A stretch of 12,968 nucleotides of DNA from the NCBI GenBank assembly GCA_900549415.1, contig URNX01000069.1:1-12968 (forward strand), in the 5' to 3' direction. Shown piece after piece: positions 12,778 through 12,968 of this stretch. The notes under the pieces were generated by a model. It searched no databases. It had not been told where the DNA came from and saw nothing but the letters and a program-made list of their open reading frames with translations. This DNA comes from an uncultured bacterium (GTDB lineage Bacteria > Verrucomicrobiota > Lentisphaeria > Victivallales > UBA1829). The first letter of the stretch is position 1. Each line of letters starts with the position of its first letter. Made by a program: the position numbers and the translations under genes.

Positions 12778-12968
12778 ATGCGCAGAAAAAATATTCTGAT
12801 TATTTTATTGGTAGCCTTGCCAATTGTCCTTCTTGCCCTTCTCAGGTATAAAGAGAGGCGCAATACTGAAAGAAATCTCTCTAGCGCAACTCAAACAAAC
12901 ATGGAAAGAATCTTAGTTCTTGCAAAAGAGTATAACCAAAGAGATCCATATTTTTTATATTTAATGCG
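12778..12968 (+). CDS. Partial gene: N-terminal membrane-anchored protein, function unknown
   Basis: The first 63 codons of a gene that runs off the window. MRRKN is followed by one hydrophobic helix (residues about 6-22, ILIILLVALPIVLLALL) and then a basic RYKERR stop, so the protein has either an uncleaved N-terminal anchor or a signal sequence. No lipobox is seen. GGGGA (12765-12769) sits 8 nt before the ATG; an in-frame ATG at 12763 has no ribosome site and is less likely. Base and codon use differ from the rest of the window: six of eight Arg codons are AGA/AGG and Leu is often TTA/TTG, while the rubrerythrin gene uses CGN. This suggests different ancestry. The product cannot be identified from this fragment. 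Confidence 0.7.
   Translation, partial: MRRKNILIILLVALPIVLLALLRYKERRNTERNLSSATQTNMERILVLAKEYNQRDPYFLYLM

Noticed and set aside
1..12968. CRISPR array, insertion sequence, phage or toxin-antitoxin genes
   Set aside because: No regularly spaced repeats, transposase, integrase or short toxin-antitoxin pair could be found on either strand.

Overview
The window reads as chromosomal DNA of an anaerobic bacterium of Gram-negative type, moderately GC-rich. An N-terminal-rubredoxin ('reverse') rubrerythrin points to an anaerobe. A cupin/AraC regulator beside an MFS porter, a NodB-type deacetylase and a surface-glycan cluster would suit a polysaccharide user such as a member of the Lentisphaerota/Victivallales or a related PVC group. 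That placement is an inference from gene style; no single marker proves it. Promoters look like ordinary sigma-70 boxes (TTGnnn, 16-17 bp, TATATT), not the Bacteroidetes -33/-7 type.

Layout. (1) Positions 1-780: reverse rubrerythrin with its own promoter, a PerR-box-like site and a strong intrinsic terminator. (2) 850-1760, + strand: an overlapping two-subunit glycosyltransferase pair (Alg14/PssD-like, then Alg13/PssE-like). (3) 1765-6645, - strand: a tightly packed five-gene glycan operon read as GT-C membrane transferase, GT2, DPM1-like GT2, DUF2304 membrane protein and a Wzx-like flippase. It runs head-on into region 2 with only 4 bp between the stop codons. (4) 6736-9014, - strand: an AraC regulator, a 15-codon open frame and an MFS transporter, the last two joined by an ATGA overlap. 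(5) 9120-12130, - strand: VOC-fold protein, dnaX (DNA polymerase III gamma/tau) and a NodB-type deacetylase, closely spaced. (6) 12303-12380, + strand: tRNA-Pro(CGG). (7) 12381-12968: a sharp shift to AT-rich DNA, about 400 bp without a convincing gene, then the start of an AT-rich membrane-anchored protein that leaves the window.

How the genes fit together. Regions 2 and 3 form a partial lipid-linked glycan pathway. Cytoplasmic transferases extend a carrier-linked sugar, a DPM1-like enzyme could make a polyprenyl-phosphate-sugar donor, Wzx flips the product, and the GT-C enzyme could use the donor on the far side of the membrane. No priming transferase or polymerase is visible. The AraC regulator sits under a cluster of CCGGAA repeats that could be its own operator.

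The strongest unusual signal is a run of nine A residues inside dnaX (antisense of 10472-10480). A slip in either direction there meets a stop codon within a few codons, giving a predicted gamma-like product of 438 or 440 residues from a 592-residue tau frame. This is the design known from Thermus thermophilus dnaX.
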